Shown: one piece after another, positions 1 to 7,721 of the stretch
Layout: each line of letters opens with the position of its first letter
How positions within the stretch are numbered: position 1 is the stretch's first letter
NCBI GenBank assembly: GCA_026398275.1
Contig: JAPLTF010000054.1
Coordinates: 1 to 57,976 of the forward strand
Origin: Verrucomicrobiota bacterium
Lineage (GTDB): Bacteria; Verrucomicrobiota; Verrucomicrobiia; Chthoniobacterales; Terrimicrobiaceae
Direction: 5' to 3'
DNA: 57,976 bases
Made by a program: the position numbers and the translations under genes
Notes under the pieces: generated by a model
Seen by the model: only the letters and a program-made list of their open reading frames with translations
Databases searched by the model: none
Told to the model about the DNA's origin: nothing

Positions 1-863
1 AGGGAGACGACCGCAGGCATTTTTTGGACGCTGTCAATTTTGATCAGCCTCTCGGGGTCGTTCTGGCAGTTTTGGATCTGGGCCAGATCGCTTTCGATTT
101 TCAGCCTTTCGGTTTTGGCTTGCGTGCTGCGCGAGTCGAGTTCCTTGAGCTGGTCAGCGACGATGTTCATCGTGCTGTCAATCGAGACATTTCTCAACGT
201 GCGGGTGTAGGTGTTGAGCTTCTCTTCGGAGGTCTTCAGGTTTTCCTCCATTTTTTTCACTTCCTCCTTGAGGTAGCGGATATTGACGCCGACCGCCGAG
301 ATCCTCTGGTCGCGGTCGTATTCGATCCCCTGCTCGACAATCGTGTTGCAGATGCGCTGGGCCATGGCGGGATCCGGGTTGGAGAAGGAGACCTGGATCA
401 GACGCGTGTCCGGGACGAGCAGGACCTTGCAATCCTTCATCAGGAAGCCCGCGATTGCGTCATCCTGGAGTTTGCCGACCGGCCAGCCACCCAGGGTGAG
501 GCCGTCGAGACTGGCGGACTTGATCTCCTGAACAACCCGTTTGAGAAGCATCGGGTTGACGAAGCTTTTCTCAATCGTCTTAAGATCTTCGGGAGCGGTC
601 GCTCCCTCCACCGTGAGCGGGTTGCCGCTGAGCGAAATCGCGGAGGTCGAGGCGCGGCGCTCGACTTTGATCTCGGAGGTGGCGAGGAATTCGGGCGGGG
701 CATTCCGGACGAGGAAGACCCCAACCCCAAGACCAAAGAAAAGAAATGCGGCGGCGATCCACCAAAGCCGCAGGGAGGTGCGCAGCAAGCCCGCCACGTC
801 GAATGCCGGAGCCGCTCCTCCGCTGGAGAAGAGGTCGCCGGAGTCCGGTTCCTGGGTGGACAT
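1..863 (-). CDS. Wzz/GumC-like polysaccharide chain-length determinant (partial)
   Basis: This gene runs off the left edge; about 287 N-terminal residues are visible. Wzz-family proteins sit in the inner membrane and control export and chain length of surface polysaccharide together with a Wza-type outer-membrane channel. The ATG at 863 is followed by a short cytoplasmic segment, a membrane helix near residues 32-52 (LRLWWIAAAFLFFGLGVGVF), then a periplasmic region whose later part (from about residue 170) is rich in Lys, Glu, Gln and Leu and looks coiled-coil, as in the family. The start codon directly follows the TAA of the upstream Wza-like gene with no gap, so the two are surely one transcript. 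The C-terminal second helix, and any fused tyrosine kinase domain, would lie outside the window. Confidence 0.8.
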   Translation of the reverse strand, partial: MSTQEPDSGDLFSSGGAAPAFDVAGLLRTSLRLWWIAAAFLFFGLGVGVFLVRNAPPEFLATSEIKVERRASTSAISLSGNPLTVEGATAPEDLKTIEKSFVNPMLLKRVVQEIKSASLDGLTLGGWPVGKLQDDAIAGFLMKDCKVLLVPDTRLIQVSFSNPDPAMAQRICNTIVEQGIEYDRDQRISAVGVNIRYLKEEVKKMEENLKTSEEKLNTYTRTLRNVSIDSTMNIVADQLKELDSRSTQAKTERLKIESDLAQIQNCQNDPERLIKIDSVQKMPAVVS

Positions 864-1499
864 TTAAAACAAGGTCTCCTTGACGAAAATCGTATCGCCT
901 TCCTGGATCAGGAAGTCCGACGCCGACGGGCTCATCGCGTTGAGCTTGATTTTCTGTGTGCCATCGCCGTTGCGGCGGGTCACCACGACATTTCTGACAT
1001 CGCCGATATCCGTGTTGCCGCCGGCCATGGCGATGGCCTGCGGGAGGGTGAGCTCCTCCTCGCCCGGGATGACGAGGGCGCCCGGGGAGCGGACCTGTCC
1101 CCAGATGGTGAAGCGCCGGGGCGCGTAGGACTCGACCGAGATACTGACCTGCGGGTTGACGAGTTGCTTCTGGTCAAGCTGCGCCGCGATTTTCTTCGCG
1201 GCATCGTTGATGCTCAGCCCGGCCACCGCGACCCGGCCGATGAGCCCGACCGAGATGGTGCCATCTCCGAGGATTTTCTGCCGGGTGGTCATATAAGGCT
1301 CCTGGAAAACCTCCAGAAGCACGGCGTCGCCGACCCTGAGCCGGTAGACGGTTCCGCTCGTTGTGGAGGGGAGGGGAGGGACGTAGCTGCCGCCCCCTCC
1401 GCCCTCGCAGCCTGCGAGCCAGGCCAGGCAGACGAGAATTCCCGCCCATCCGCAGGCGCGGATCAAACGGTGAATGGAGGCGTGGGATTGATTTCTCAT
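864..1499 (-). CDS. Wza-like polysaccharide export lipoprotein
   Basis: A 211-residue lipoprotein with the polysaccharide biosynthesis/export (SLBB-type) fold. The signal peptide ends in a lipobox LAGC with Cys31, so the mature protein should be lipid-anchored. The body opens with YRLRVGDAVLLEVFQEP, typical of the Poly_export domain, followed by a region resembling an SLBB domain (FTIWGQVRSPGALVIPGEE). The family forms outer-membrane channels for capsule or exopolysaccharide. It is shorter than E. coli Wza (about 380 residues), as is common in families paired with a GumC-like partner. The ATG at 1499 is preferred because it starts the signal peptide; a longer reading frame to 2993 is only antisense to the neighbouring gene. 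The TAA abuts the start of the Wzz-like gene. Confidence 0.85.
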   Translation of the reverse strand: MRNQSHASIHRLIRACGWAGILVCLAWLAGCEGGGGGSYVPPLPSTTSGTVYRLRVGDAVLLEVFQEPYMTTRQKILGDGTISVGLIGRVAVAGLSINDAAKKIAAQLDQKQLVNPQVSISVESYAPRRFTIWGQVRSPGALVIPGEEELTLPQAIAMAGGNTDIGDVRNVVVTRRNGDGTQKIKLNAMSPSASDFLIQEGDTIFVKETLF

Positions 1500-1589
1500 G
1501 GAAGGCGTTTGAAGCGTTGATCCCGCAGCGGCGCAGGCTTCAGATCCATAGCATTGACAGCTTGGAATCTTAGACTCATCAAGAGGGGA

Positions 1590-2966
1590 ATGAAAGGTTT
1601 TTCTCTCTTGATGAGGCGTTGGCTTCCGGTGGCTTTGTGGGCCGGATTCGTGCTTTACGCTTCGACGAGCGTTGGCTCCGGCGACCATTCCGCCCATTAT
1701 CTGAGGCCGTTCCTGGCCTGGCTTTTTCCGTGGCTGGCATCCGCTTCCTACCCGGACATCAATTTCTTCACGCGGAAGACCGCCCACGTCGTGCAGTTCG
1801 TGGTTTATGCCGCTTTGCTCTGGAGAGGATTGCGGCTGCCGCCGGCACTCACGGTGAGGACCCGGAGCGTTGTGGCATGGGTGCTGGGATCCTCGGCCGC
1901 CCTGGGATTCCTGAGCGAGGGCATTCAGCTTTTCTCCGCCCAGCGGACCGCCCAGCTCGCCGATGTGGGCCTCGATTTCGGGGGAGCCGTTCTCGGGGCG
2001 GCGCTCGTCCTTGCTCTCGGAGCTTTGATCGGACGGCGCACCCCGCCGGAAACCCCGCCGCGTCCGCCGGAGGAAGAACCGCCCGGGAAAGTCCTCATCA
2101 CCTCGGACCTCCACCTCGACGATGCTGCAGACGGCGGGCGCGGAATTTTGGAGGAGTTGAGGTCGCGGTTTGTGCAATCCGGGGCCGACGTGCTTTTGGT
2201 GGCGGGAGATTTTGGAGTTGCGGAGCGGGCGGAGGAGTGGATGGCCGGCCTCCGCGCGGCGGCCGGGCCGGGGGCGGAAGTGGTCATCTGTCTCGGCAAT
2301 CACGACCACTGGCTGCAGGGTGAGGCCGATGGCTGCCGGAGCCCGGAGGATGTGCGCGAAAAATTCTGGCGGCCGGCCTGCAAGGCCCACCGGATCCACT
2401 GTCTGGATTTTGAAAATGTCAGCCTGCCCGGAGTCGTGATCTGCGGCGGATACGGCCACTACGATTTTGGCTTCAAGGACCCGGATGCGGTTGCGGATTC
2501 CAAGCGCCCGACCATGGCGGATTATCAGAGCGGCCGGTTCGGCGGAATGACATACCCGGACATGGACAGGATCCCCGGCCTGGCCGGCACAGAGGAGGCG
2601 ATGCGACAGACCAGGGCGATTTCCCACAGGCTTTCCGCAGCCTGCGACGAAGGAAAACCTGTGCTCTTTGCCACCCATACGATTCCATTTTCCTCGCTGA
2701 TTGTCCACAAGTCGGCGATCTACTCTCCGCGCCGGTTCTTCGACGCCTATTCCGGAAACAGCGCCATCGGAATTTTGATCTCCGCCATGGCCACTTCTGT
2801 CGCCCTTGCCGTCTCCGGCCACACCCACGATCAGACACCCGTTCTGCAGATCCATGGAGTTCCCTGCGTGAATACAGGAAGCGGCCCGGATCGCCTTCGC
2901 TTTCTCCTCTTCGACCTGAAAACCCTCTCGGTGACGCCACTCCAGGAAGATCTGAGAACGATGTAA
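1590..2966 (+). CDS. VanZ-like membrane domain fused to a calcineurin-like metallophosphoesterase
   Basis: About 458 residues in two parts. Residues 1-155 form several membrane helices with VanZ-family signatures: an HVVQFVVYAALLW stretch and GFLSEGIQLF followed by AQLADVGLDFGGAVLG. From about residue 166 a metallophosphoesterase begins, with the expected metal motifs: TSDLHLDD (D-x-H), VAGDFG (GD), LGNHDHW (GNHD), a later ATHTIPF and SGHTHDQ (GHxH). All metal ligands appear present, so the phosphoesterase is probably active; its substrate cannot be told. Start choice is open: ATG 1590 has a purine-rich stretch too close upstream, ATG 1611 is an alternative, and TTG 1554 is less likely. It stands alone between divergent neighbours. 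Confidence 0.75.
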   Translation: MKGFSLLMRRWLPVALWAGFVLYASTSVGSGDHSAHYLRPFLAWLFPWLASASYPDINFFTRKTAHVVQFVVYAALLWRGLRLPPALTVRTRSVVAWVLGSSAALGFLSEGIQLFSAQRTAQLADVGLDFGGAVLGAALVLALGALIGRRTPPETPPRPPEEEPPGKVLITSDLHLDDAADGGRGILEELRSRFVQSGADVLLVAGDFGVAERAEEWMAGLRAAAGPGAEVVICLGNHDHWLQGEADGCRSPEDVREKFWRPACKAHRIHCLDFENVSLPGVVICGGYGHYDFGFKDPDAVADSKRPTMADYQSGRFGGMTYPDMDRIPGLAGTEEAMRQTRAISHRLSAACDEGKPVLFATHTIPFSSLIVHKSAIYSPRRFFDAYSGNSAIGILISAMATSVALAVSGHTHDQTPVLQIHGVPCVNTGSGPDRLRFLLFDLKTLSVTPLQEDLRTM

Positions 2967-3046
2967 CGCAACCGTTGCGTAATTTAAATGCATCCGGTTG
3001 TTAAAAAGTTCTTGCGTTGTGCCGAATATGTGTTTACGCTGCAGTC

Positions 3047-3490
3047 ATGGTTGTAGTAGAAGCCCAAGCGCAGATGCCGATCTCCACCACCTCCCTCTAC
3101 CAAGGTCTCAAGGCGATTTGGGATACCGAGTTTCCCAAAACGTGTCCGAAATGCGCCCGGGTTTACGGCTCGTTCGAGGAGTATCTGATGGATACTCAGG
3201 CGCTCCCCAACAGCAGCGGTTTGATGGGATATGACATCGGGGATCCGGGGCAGCAGGTGGGGCTTTTCCGGAACTGTGCCTGCGGGACGACGATCATGGC
3301 GTTCTGTCACGACCGGCGGGATTTGTCCGAGAACGGCAACAAGCGCCGCCAGCTTTTCGGGGAGCTGATGAACCGGCTCGTGGACACCGGGATTTCGGCC
3401 TTGGAGGCCCGTCAAAAATTGCTTTCTGCGCTGCGGACGACTCCCGACGTCGAGGAGTTTCGCAAGGCCGTTCAACTACCCCCCCATTAG
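3047..3490 (+). CDS. Conserved hypothetical protein with paired CxxC/CxC cysteines
   Basis: A protein of about 147 residues that I do not recognise by name. It contains TCPKCARVYGSFEEYL and, some 45 residues later, RNCACGTTIMAFC, so four or five cysteines could bind zinc as a split ribbon. The C-terminal third is predicted helical (LFGELMNRLVDTGISALEAR). No signal peptide or membrane helix is evident, so it is probably cytosolic. ATG 3047 is chosen; an upstream TTG at 3017 in the same frame is possible. The 3' end overlaps the convergent hscB end by 15 bases, so the two genes share their termination zone. Confidence 0.6.
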   Translation: MVVVEAQAQMPISTTSLYQGLKAIWDTEFPKTCPKCARVYGSFEEYLMDTQALPNSSGLMGYDIGDPGQQVGLFRNCACGTTIMAFCHDRRDLSENGNKRRQLFGELMNRLVDTGISALEARQKLLSALRTTPDVEEFRKAVQLPPH

Positions 3491-4027
3491 GCGGGTTTGT
3501 GCGGACCGCAGGGATTGCCGCCATTTATTCTGGAAGGAGAGTTCTTCCGCGAGCAGCGAGATTTCTTGTGGGGTCACGTCCGGCCAGGATGCGTCGAGCG
3601 ACAGAATATTCTTTTCCAGCGCCTCGAGGCGGAGGTTGATCCGGTCAAGCGCCTCGGCGATTTCTTTCTGGAGCGAGGCGCGCTCGGCACGCGCGACAGC
3701 GGCGGCCAATGGCGAGGACGCGCTCTGCGCAGAAATTTGCTCTGCTCTCTTTGCCAGCGAGCCCGCGCGTGCGAACTGCTCGAAGTCCGGCGCGAAACGT
3801 TTTGTCGCCAGGCCCGCGGGGCGGGTCAGGTCGAGGAGATGGCGGAGCCGCAACGGCGGGGAGCTGAGGATCCCGCGGGCCTCATTCAGCCGGGAGAGCG
3901 GGAGGGGATCGCCTCCACACCTGTCGGGATGGCGGATGACTGCGAGCTCGTGGTAGCGGGATTGGATCGCTGCCGGATCCAGCCACGGACGCCGCTCCAT
4001 GCCGAACTCCGCAAAGGCGTCGGTCAC
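3476..4027 (-). CDS. hscB: Fe-S cluster co-chaperone HscB (J-domain protein)
   Basis: 183 residues, close to the usual HscB length. The N-terminal J domain carries the diagnostic HPD tripeptide (VIRHPDRCGGDP), and the C-terminal half is helical and charged like the HscB scaffold-binding domain. HscB delivers the IscU scaffold to the Hsp70 HscA for cluster release. The chosen start is GTG 4027 because it overlaps the iscA stop as GTGA and the protein then begins just before the J domain (TDAFAEFGMERRPWL); a longer in-frame extension to 4246 only reads through iscA. No iscU, iscS or hscA is visible in the window, so the rest of the Isc set must lie elsewhere. Confidence 0.82.
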   Translation of the reverse strand: MTDAFAEFGMERRPWLDPAAIQSRYHELAVIRHPDRCGGDPLPLSRLNEARGILSSPPLRLRHLLDLTRPAGLATKRFAPDFEQFARAGSLAKRAEQISAQSASSPLAAAVARAERASLQKEIAEALDRINLRLEALEKNILSLDASWPDVTPQEISLLAEELSFQNKWRQSLRSAQTRLMGG

Positions 4028-4383
4028 GCGGAAAAGCTTTCCCCGCAGGAGCAATGGGCGACGGCGTTCGGATTCGTGACTTTGAATCCGCCCTTCTGCA
4101 GGTCGTCGCTGAAGTCCAGTTCCGATCCGCTCACAAAGAGCGCGCTCTTCGGATCCACGACGACGCGGACGCTGTTCGAGTCGACAACGATGTCGCGGTT
4201 GGCCGGGCCGTCGACGAGGTCCATCTTGTATTGAAGTCCGGAGCACCCGCCGCCGATGACCGCGACGCGGAGTGCACCGGTGGCGCGGCCCTGTTTTTCC
4301 AGCAGGCTGCGGAGGCGCGCGCTTGCAGCATCCAGCACACGGATCAGCTTCTCATTTCCGACGCGGTATTGAACTCCCTCCAT
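4024..4383 (-). CDS. iscA: IscA/ErpA-type A-type Fe-S carrier
   Basis: 119 residues with the A-type carrier fold. The three cluster-binding cysteines are present: one in GGGCSGLQY and two in the C-terminal CSCGESF. A-type carriers hold and pass Fe-S clusters to apo-proteins in the cytosol. ATG 4383 gives the expected length. The stop overlaps the GTG start of hscB by four bases, so the pair is translationally coupled. ErpA is an equally good name; the sequence alone does not separate the two. Confidence 0.88.
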   Translation of the reverse strand: MEGVQYRVGNEKLIRVLDAASARLRSLLEKQGRATGALRVAVIGGGCSGLQYKMDLVDGPANRDIVVDSNSVRVVVDPKSALFVSGSELDFSDDLQKGGFKVTNPNAVAHCSCGESFSA

Positions 4384-4422
4384 GTTCCATAACTTGCACG
4401 GGGTTGACGCCCGCGCAAGGGA

Positions 4423-4896
4423 TCAGAACCACATGCCCATGATGGCCGGATCATCCCATTCGCCCGGGAAGGCGTAGGGGAACGGCGCCGGACCCCAGTA
4501 ATACGGGTCGTTAAAATACGGGTGCTTGTCCCACTTGCTGCCTCCGGTCTGGGAGCGCTTGGTGGCTTCGTAGTAGCCGACAGACTTCCCGAGGTAGTTG
4601 ACCAGTTCCGACCCCGCGCCCGCATTGTCGAGCTTCCCGAGCTGCGAATCCGTCAGGCGGTAGGGCGCATGCGTGCTCTTGAGGTAGGAGACGATCGCTG
4701 CATCCGGGATTTTATCCTCAACAAGGCCGAGGATGTCGGAGTAGCTCAGGACGCGTCCCGCATCGATCTTGGCATAGGTGCGCGAATCCACGCCGGAGGC
4801 CGCCAAACGTTGCAGGACCAGCGGAGTCGGAGCCGGGCCCGAGGCACACGAGGTCACAAGGAGGCATGCACCCAGGAGAGCAAAAGCGGTTTTCAT
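4423..4896 (-). CDS. Putative lipoprotein, unknown function
   Basis: 157 residues. The N-terminus is a lipoprotein signal ending at VTSC (Cys17). The middle contains SYSDILGLVEDKIPDAAIVSYL, a helical segment that recurs in small Verrucomicrobial lipoproteins, and the C-terminus is rich in Pro, Tyr, Trp and Phe (PYYWGPAPFPYAFPGEWDD). I do not recognise a domain with known function. It lies upstream of iscA on the same strand with a 39-base gap, and its ATG at 4896 lies back-to-back with the start region of the plus-strand nnr gene. Confidence 0.65.
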   Translation of the reverse strand: MKTAFALLGACLLVTSCASGPAPTPLVLQRLAASGVDSRTYAKIDAGRVLSYSDILGLVEDKIPDAAIVSYLKSTHAPYRLTDSQLGKLDNAGAGSELVNYLGKSVGYYEATKRSQTGGSKWDKHPYFNDPYYWGPAPFPYAFPGEWDDPAIMGMWF

Positions 4897-4975
4897 GGCC
4901 GCAATTTATCGCGCGCATCAGGCGGAAGCGATCAAAATTCTTTTCCTCCCGGACTTGCGGCCGCATGCTGCCGAC

Positions 4976-6439
4976 GTGAGCATTCTGACCCGCGCGCAGA
5001 TGGTTGAGGCCGAGCAGGCGGCATTTGCGTCCGGGGTCGAAGCGTCTGAGCTTATGGAATCCGCCGGACGGCAGATGGCGGAGTTCGTGCGCCAGAACTT
5101 TCCGGATCCCGGCACGTGCCGCGCCTTTGCGGGCAAGGGGCACAACGGAGGCGATGTCCTGGTGGCGGCCCGGCACCTGGCTGCTGCGGGGTGGAGGGTG
5201 GAGATCATGCTTTCCGGGCCCCTGCTCGCCCCGCTCACGGAGGCTCAACTGCGGCGCTTGGACGGCATTGGCTCACCGCAAAGATCGTGGCCGCTGGTGG
5301 TTCTCGACGGGTTGCTGGGAATCGGGGCAAAAGGAAATCCGAGGGAGCCAGTCGCGACGGGGATTCGTGAGATCAACCACCTGCGTGAGGATTCTGGGGC
5401 GTGGGTGCTGGCGGCCGATCTGCCAAGCGGGCTGGATGCGGATACCGGCGAGCCGGGGGAACCCTGCGTGCGGGCTGATGCCACGATGGCGATGGGTTTT
5501 GCCAAAATCGGTCTTCTTGTCGATGCCGCGGTCAATTTTGTGGGACGTCTTGCGATTGCGCCACTCGACGGGCTTGCTGCGCCGGATTCCGCAGACAAAG
5601 ACGCGGAGGTGATTCGGCCGTCGGTGCTTCGGTCGCATCTTCCGCCCCGGGTGTTTGATACCCACAAGGGAATGGCCGGACGGGTGGCCATCGTGGCGGG
5701 GTCCGCTGGATTCTCCGGGGCCGCACGACTTTGTTCCGCCGCAGCCGTCGCCGGCGGCGCTGGCCTCGTGACGCTGTTCGTCAAGGAGGATGTTTATCCG
5801 ATTCTTGCAACGGCCGCCATTCCCGAGGTGATGGTCCGGCAGGTGGATTCCTACCAAGCAGTGCTCCAGGACCGGTGGGATGCGATCGCGATCGGGCCCG
5901 GACTTTCCACGCGGTTCGCGGAGGAGATCGTTACCGTGGTGAAAAGTGCGGCGTGCCCGTGCGTCGTTGATGCCGATGCCTTGAATGGGATTTCGAAATC
6001 GCCCGGGGTTCTCAGCGATTGCACGGGCCCGCGGCTGCTGACCCCGCATCCGGGCGAGATGGAAAGGCTCTCGCCGTGCGGGGGGCGGACGCGGATGCAA
6101 TGGATGACGGATTTTGTCCGCGAATTCCCGGTGACACTGCTTTTAAAAGGCGCGCGCACGATCATCGGCCGGGCCGACCGGCCCGCCGCTTACAACACGA
6201 CAGGAAATCCCGGCATGGCCAGCGGCGGGATGGGCGACGTGCTCACGGGGATCTCGGCCGCCCTCCTGGCCCAGGGGCTCGACCCCTACGAGGCCGCGAT
6301 GGCGGGAGCATGGGCCTGCGGCCGGGCGGCGGAAATTGCCATCGCATCGGGCGGCGAATCCCAGGAGTCGCTTCGTGCCAGCCATGTGATCAAGCATGCC
6401 GGCAGGGCCTTTCAGAGTTTGCGCCGCGGAGATTTCTGA
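4976..6439 (+). CDS. nnr: Bifunctional NAD(P)H-hydrate epimerase / ADP-dependent dehydratase
   Basis: 487 residues combining both NAD(P)HX repair activities, as in E. coli Nnr (YjeF). The N-terminal epimerase half has GKGHNGGDVLVAARHL and DLPSGLDADTGEPG. The C-terminal ribokinase-like dehydratase half starts near HKGMAGRVAIVAGSAGFSG and ends with LTPHPGEMERL and NTTGNPGMASGGMGDVLTG, the ADP/phosphate-binding loops. The enzyme restores damaged hydrated NADH and NADPH. GTG 4976 is the best start because the family typically begins with ILTxxQMxxAE just there; an ATG at 4895 would add a 27-residue extension with no homology. No sign of decay. Confidence 0.9.
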   Translation: MSILTRAQMVEAEQAAFASGVEASELMESAGRQMAEFVRQNFPDPGTCRAFAGKGHNGGDVLVAARHLAAAGWRVEIMLSGPLLAPLTEAQLRRLDGIGSPQRSWPLVVLDGLLGIGAKGNPREPVATGIREINHLREDSGAWVLAADLPSGLDADTGEPGEPCVRADATMAMGFAKIGLLVDAAVNFVGRLAIAPLDGLAAPDSADKDAEVIRPSVLRSHLPPRVFDTHKGMAGRVAIVAGSAGFSGAARLCSAAAVAGGAGLVTLFVKEDVYPILATAAIPEVMVRQVDSYQAVLQDRWDAIAIGPGLSTRFAEEIVTVVKSAACPCVVDADALNGISKSPGVLSDCTGPRLLTPHPGEMERLSPCGGRTRMQWMTDFVREFPVTLLLKGARTIIGRADRPAAYNTTGNPGMASGGMGDVLTGISAALLAQGLDPYEAAMAGAWACGRAAEIAIASGGESQESLRASHVIKHAGRAFQSLRRGDF

Positions 6440-6461
6440 CTTCTGACCGTGCGGGACCGGC

Positions 6462-7166
6462 TCAGTTCTGCGCCACCGCCTGCAGCAGGAGGTCCGTTAC
6501 CGTCAACGACTCGAATCCGCGTTTCGACAACTCCTCAAGTATGCCCGGCATCTCGGCGACGGATTTTGGAAAACTGTCGTGCGCGAGGATCATCGCTCCC
6601 GGCGTCACCCCGTCCAGGATCGCCTTGCGCACCATGCCCGCCGGCGGGCACCGCCAGTCTCCGGAATCGAAGGTGGGCATCAGAATGAGATAGCCCGCAG
6701 ACTTGATCAGCTCCGCGTTCTCAGGCGACAACTGTCCATCCGGCGGACGGAAGAATCGCGCGTGCACGCCCGTCGTGGCATGGATGACCTCCTCCGCCTT
6801 CTGCAGCTCGGAAAGAATTTGCTCCGGGCTCAGCTTTGACAGATCCGGATGGGACCAGGTCTGGTTGGCCAATTCGTGACCCTCCGCCACGATCCGGCGC
6901 GCCAGTTCGGGGCTCGCCTGCACGTTTTTTCCGACGACGGAAAACGTCGCCTTCATCCCGGTCTTCTTCAAGGCATCCAGAATCGTGGCCGTGTTTCCGG
7001 GCAGCGGACCGTCATCAAAAAGAAAGGCGATCTTCCTGTCCGCAATCGGGAGCGGCGATGGAAGATCCTCCCCGATCACGAGCGACGCCGTCTGGCCGTG
7101 GCACAGCATCACAAGCTGCAGCAACAGAATACTCCAGAGGGGAATACTTCTTGATGGCTTCTTCAT
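6462..7166 (-). CDS. NodB-fold polysaccharide deacetylase-like protein with altered metal site
   Basis: 234 residues with a signal peptide (residues 1-25, ending near LCHGQTAS) and one NodB homology domain. Motif 1 is intact as FLFDDGPLPGN. Motif 2, normally H-S/T-x-x-H, reads NQTWSHPDL, so the first metal-ligand His is Gln (codon CAG). Motif 3, normally R-x-P-Y, reads RPPDG, with Asp for Tyr. Motif 4 (DSGDWRC) and the His of motif 5 (MILAHDS) are kept. Family members remove N- or O-acetyl groups from extracytoplasmic glycans using a metal held by Asp-His-His; with one ligand changed the activity or metal choice may differ. It is convergent with nnr. Confidence 0.8.
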   Translation of the reverse strand: MKKPSRSIPLWSILLLQLVMLCHGQTASLVIGEDLPSPLPIADRKIAFLFDDGPLPGNTATILDALKKTGMKATFSVVGKNVQASPELARRIVAEGHELANQTWSHPDLSKLSPEQILSELQKAEEVIHATTGVHARFFRPPDGQLSPENAELIKSAGYLILMPTFDSGDWRCPPAGMVRKAILDGVTPGAMILAHDSFPKSVAEMPGILEELSKRGFESLTVTDLLLQAVAQN

Positions 7167-7366
7167 TGTTGGGTTCGGCAGTGGTAAAAATGGACAAGGC
7201 TTGCAACTGGTTGCTTGCCCTCATGATCCGAATGAAAGCCAATTCTTGACATAAGGCAAAGCGAAATTCCTGAAGGTGGAAGATTTTTTGCTGAACAGTT
7301 TCATAAAGATCCGGAGAAAAATCGCTCTTGTTCGGCGGCCGGAAACCGATATTGTCCCATCCCCAC

Positions 7367-7441
7367 GCCAGGGTAGCTCAGCGGTAGAGCAGGGGACTCA
7401 TAAGCCCTTGGTCGGGAGTTCGATTCTCCCCTCTGGCACCA
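7367..7441 (+). tRNA. tRNA-Met (anticodon CAT)
   Basis: The cloverleaf folds cleanly: acceptor stem GCCAGGG with CTCTGGC, D arm GCTC/GAGC, anticodon loop CTCATAA giving CAT, T arm GGGAG/CTCCC with loop TTCGATT, discriminator A and an encoded CCA end. The anticodon stem carries an A-G pair at 31-39. It looks like an elongator Met tRNA, since the acceptor stem begins with a G-C pair, unlike initiators. The gene ends 10 bases before rpsT. Confidence 0.93.
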
Positions 7442-7451
7442 ACACCTATTT

Positions 7452-7718
7452 ATGGCCAATACAAAATCTGCAGCAAAGAGTGCGCGCCAAAGCGTGCGCC
7501 GACGCGAAATCAATGCCGGTGTCATCACCGGACTCAAGACCGAACAGAAAAAGTTCCGTGCAGCCCTTGCGGAGGGGAAGCCGGAAGCCGCGCGCGCGGA
7601 GTTTGTCAAACTGACCTCCGCCCTCGACAAGGCCGCCAAGCGCGGGATCATTCACAGCAATGTGGCCGATCGCCGGAAAGGCCGCTTGAACAAGGCGCTC
7701 GTCAAGGCGAAAGCCTGA
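7452..7718 (+). CDS. rpsT: 30S ribosomal protein S20
   Basis: 88 residues with the standard S20 start (MANTKSAAKSARQSVRRRE) and the conserved C-terminal helix (IIHSNVADRRKGRLNKAL). S20 binds 16S rRNA in the small subunit body. It begins 10 bases after tRNA-Met, so the tRNA and rpsT may be co-transcribed. Its stop is three bases from the convergent end of the NRPS-like gene. Confidence 0.97.
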   Translation: MANTKSAAKSARQSVRRREINAGVITGLKTEQKKFRAALAEGKPEAARAEFVKLTSALDKAAKRGIIHSNVADRRKGRLNKALVKAKA

Positions 7719-7721
7719 CGA

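Noticed and set aside
24-1520. 498-codon plus-strand frame
   Set aside because: It is antisense to the Wzz/Wza genes, which have clear motifs; the translation has no recognisable domain.
1500-2993. N-terminal extension of the Wza-like frame to 2993
   Set aside because: The signal peptide and lipobox begin at 1499; the upstream part is antisense to the VanZ/phosphoesterase gene.
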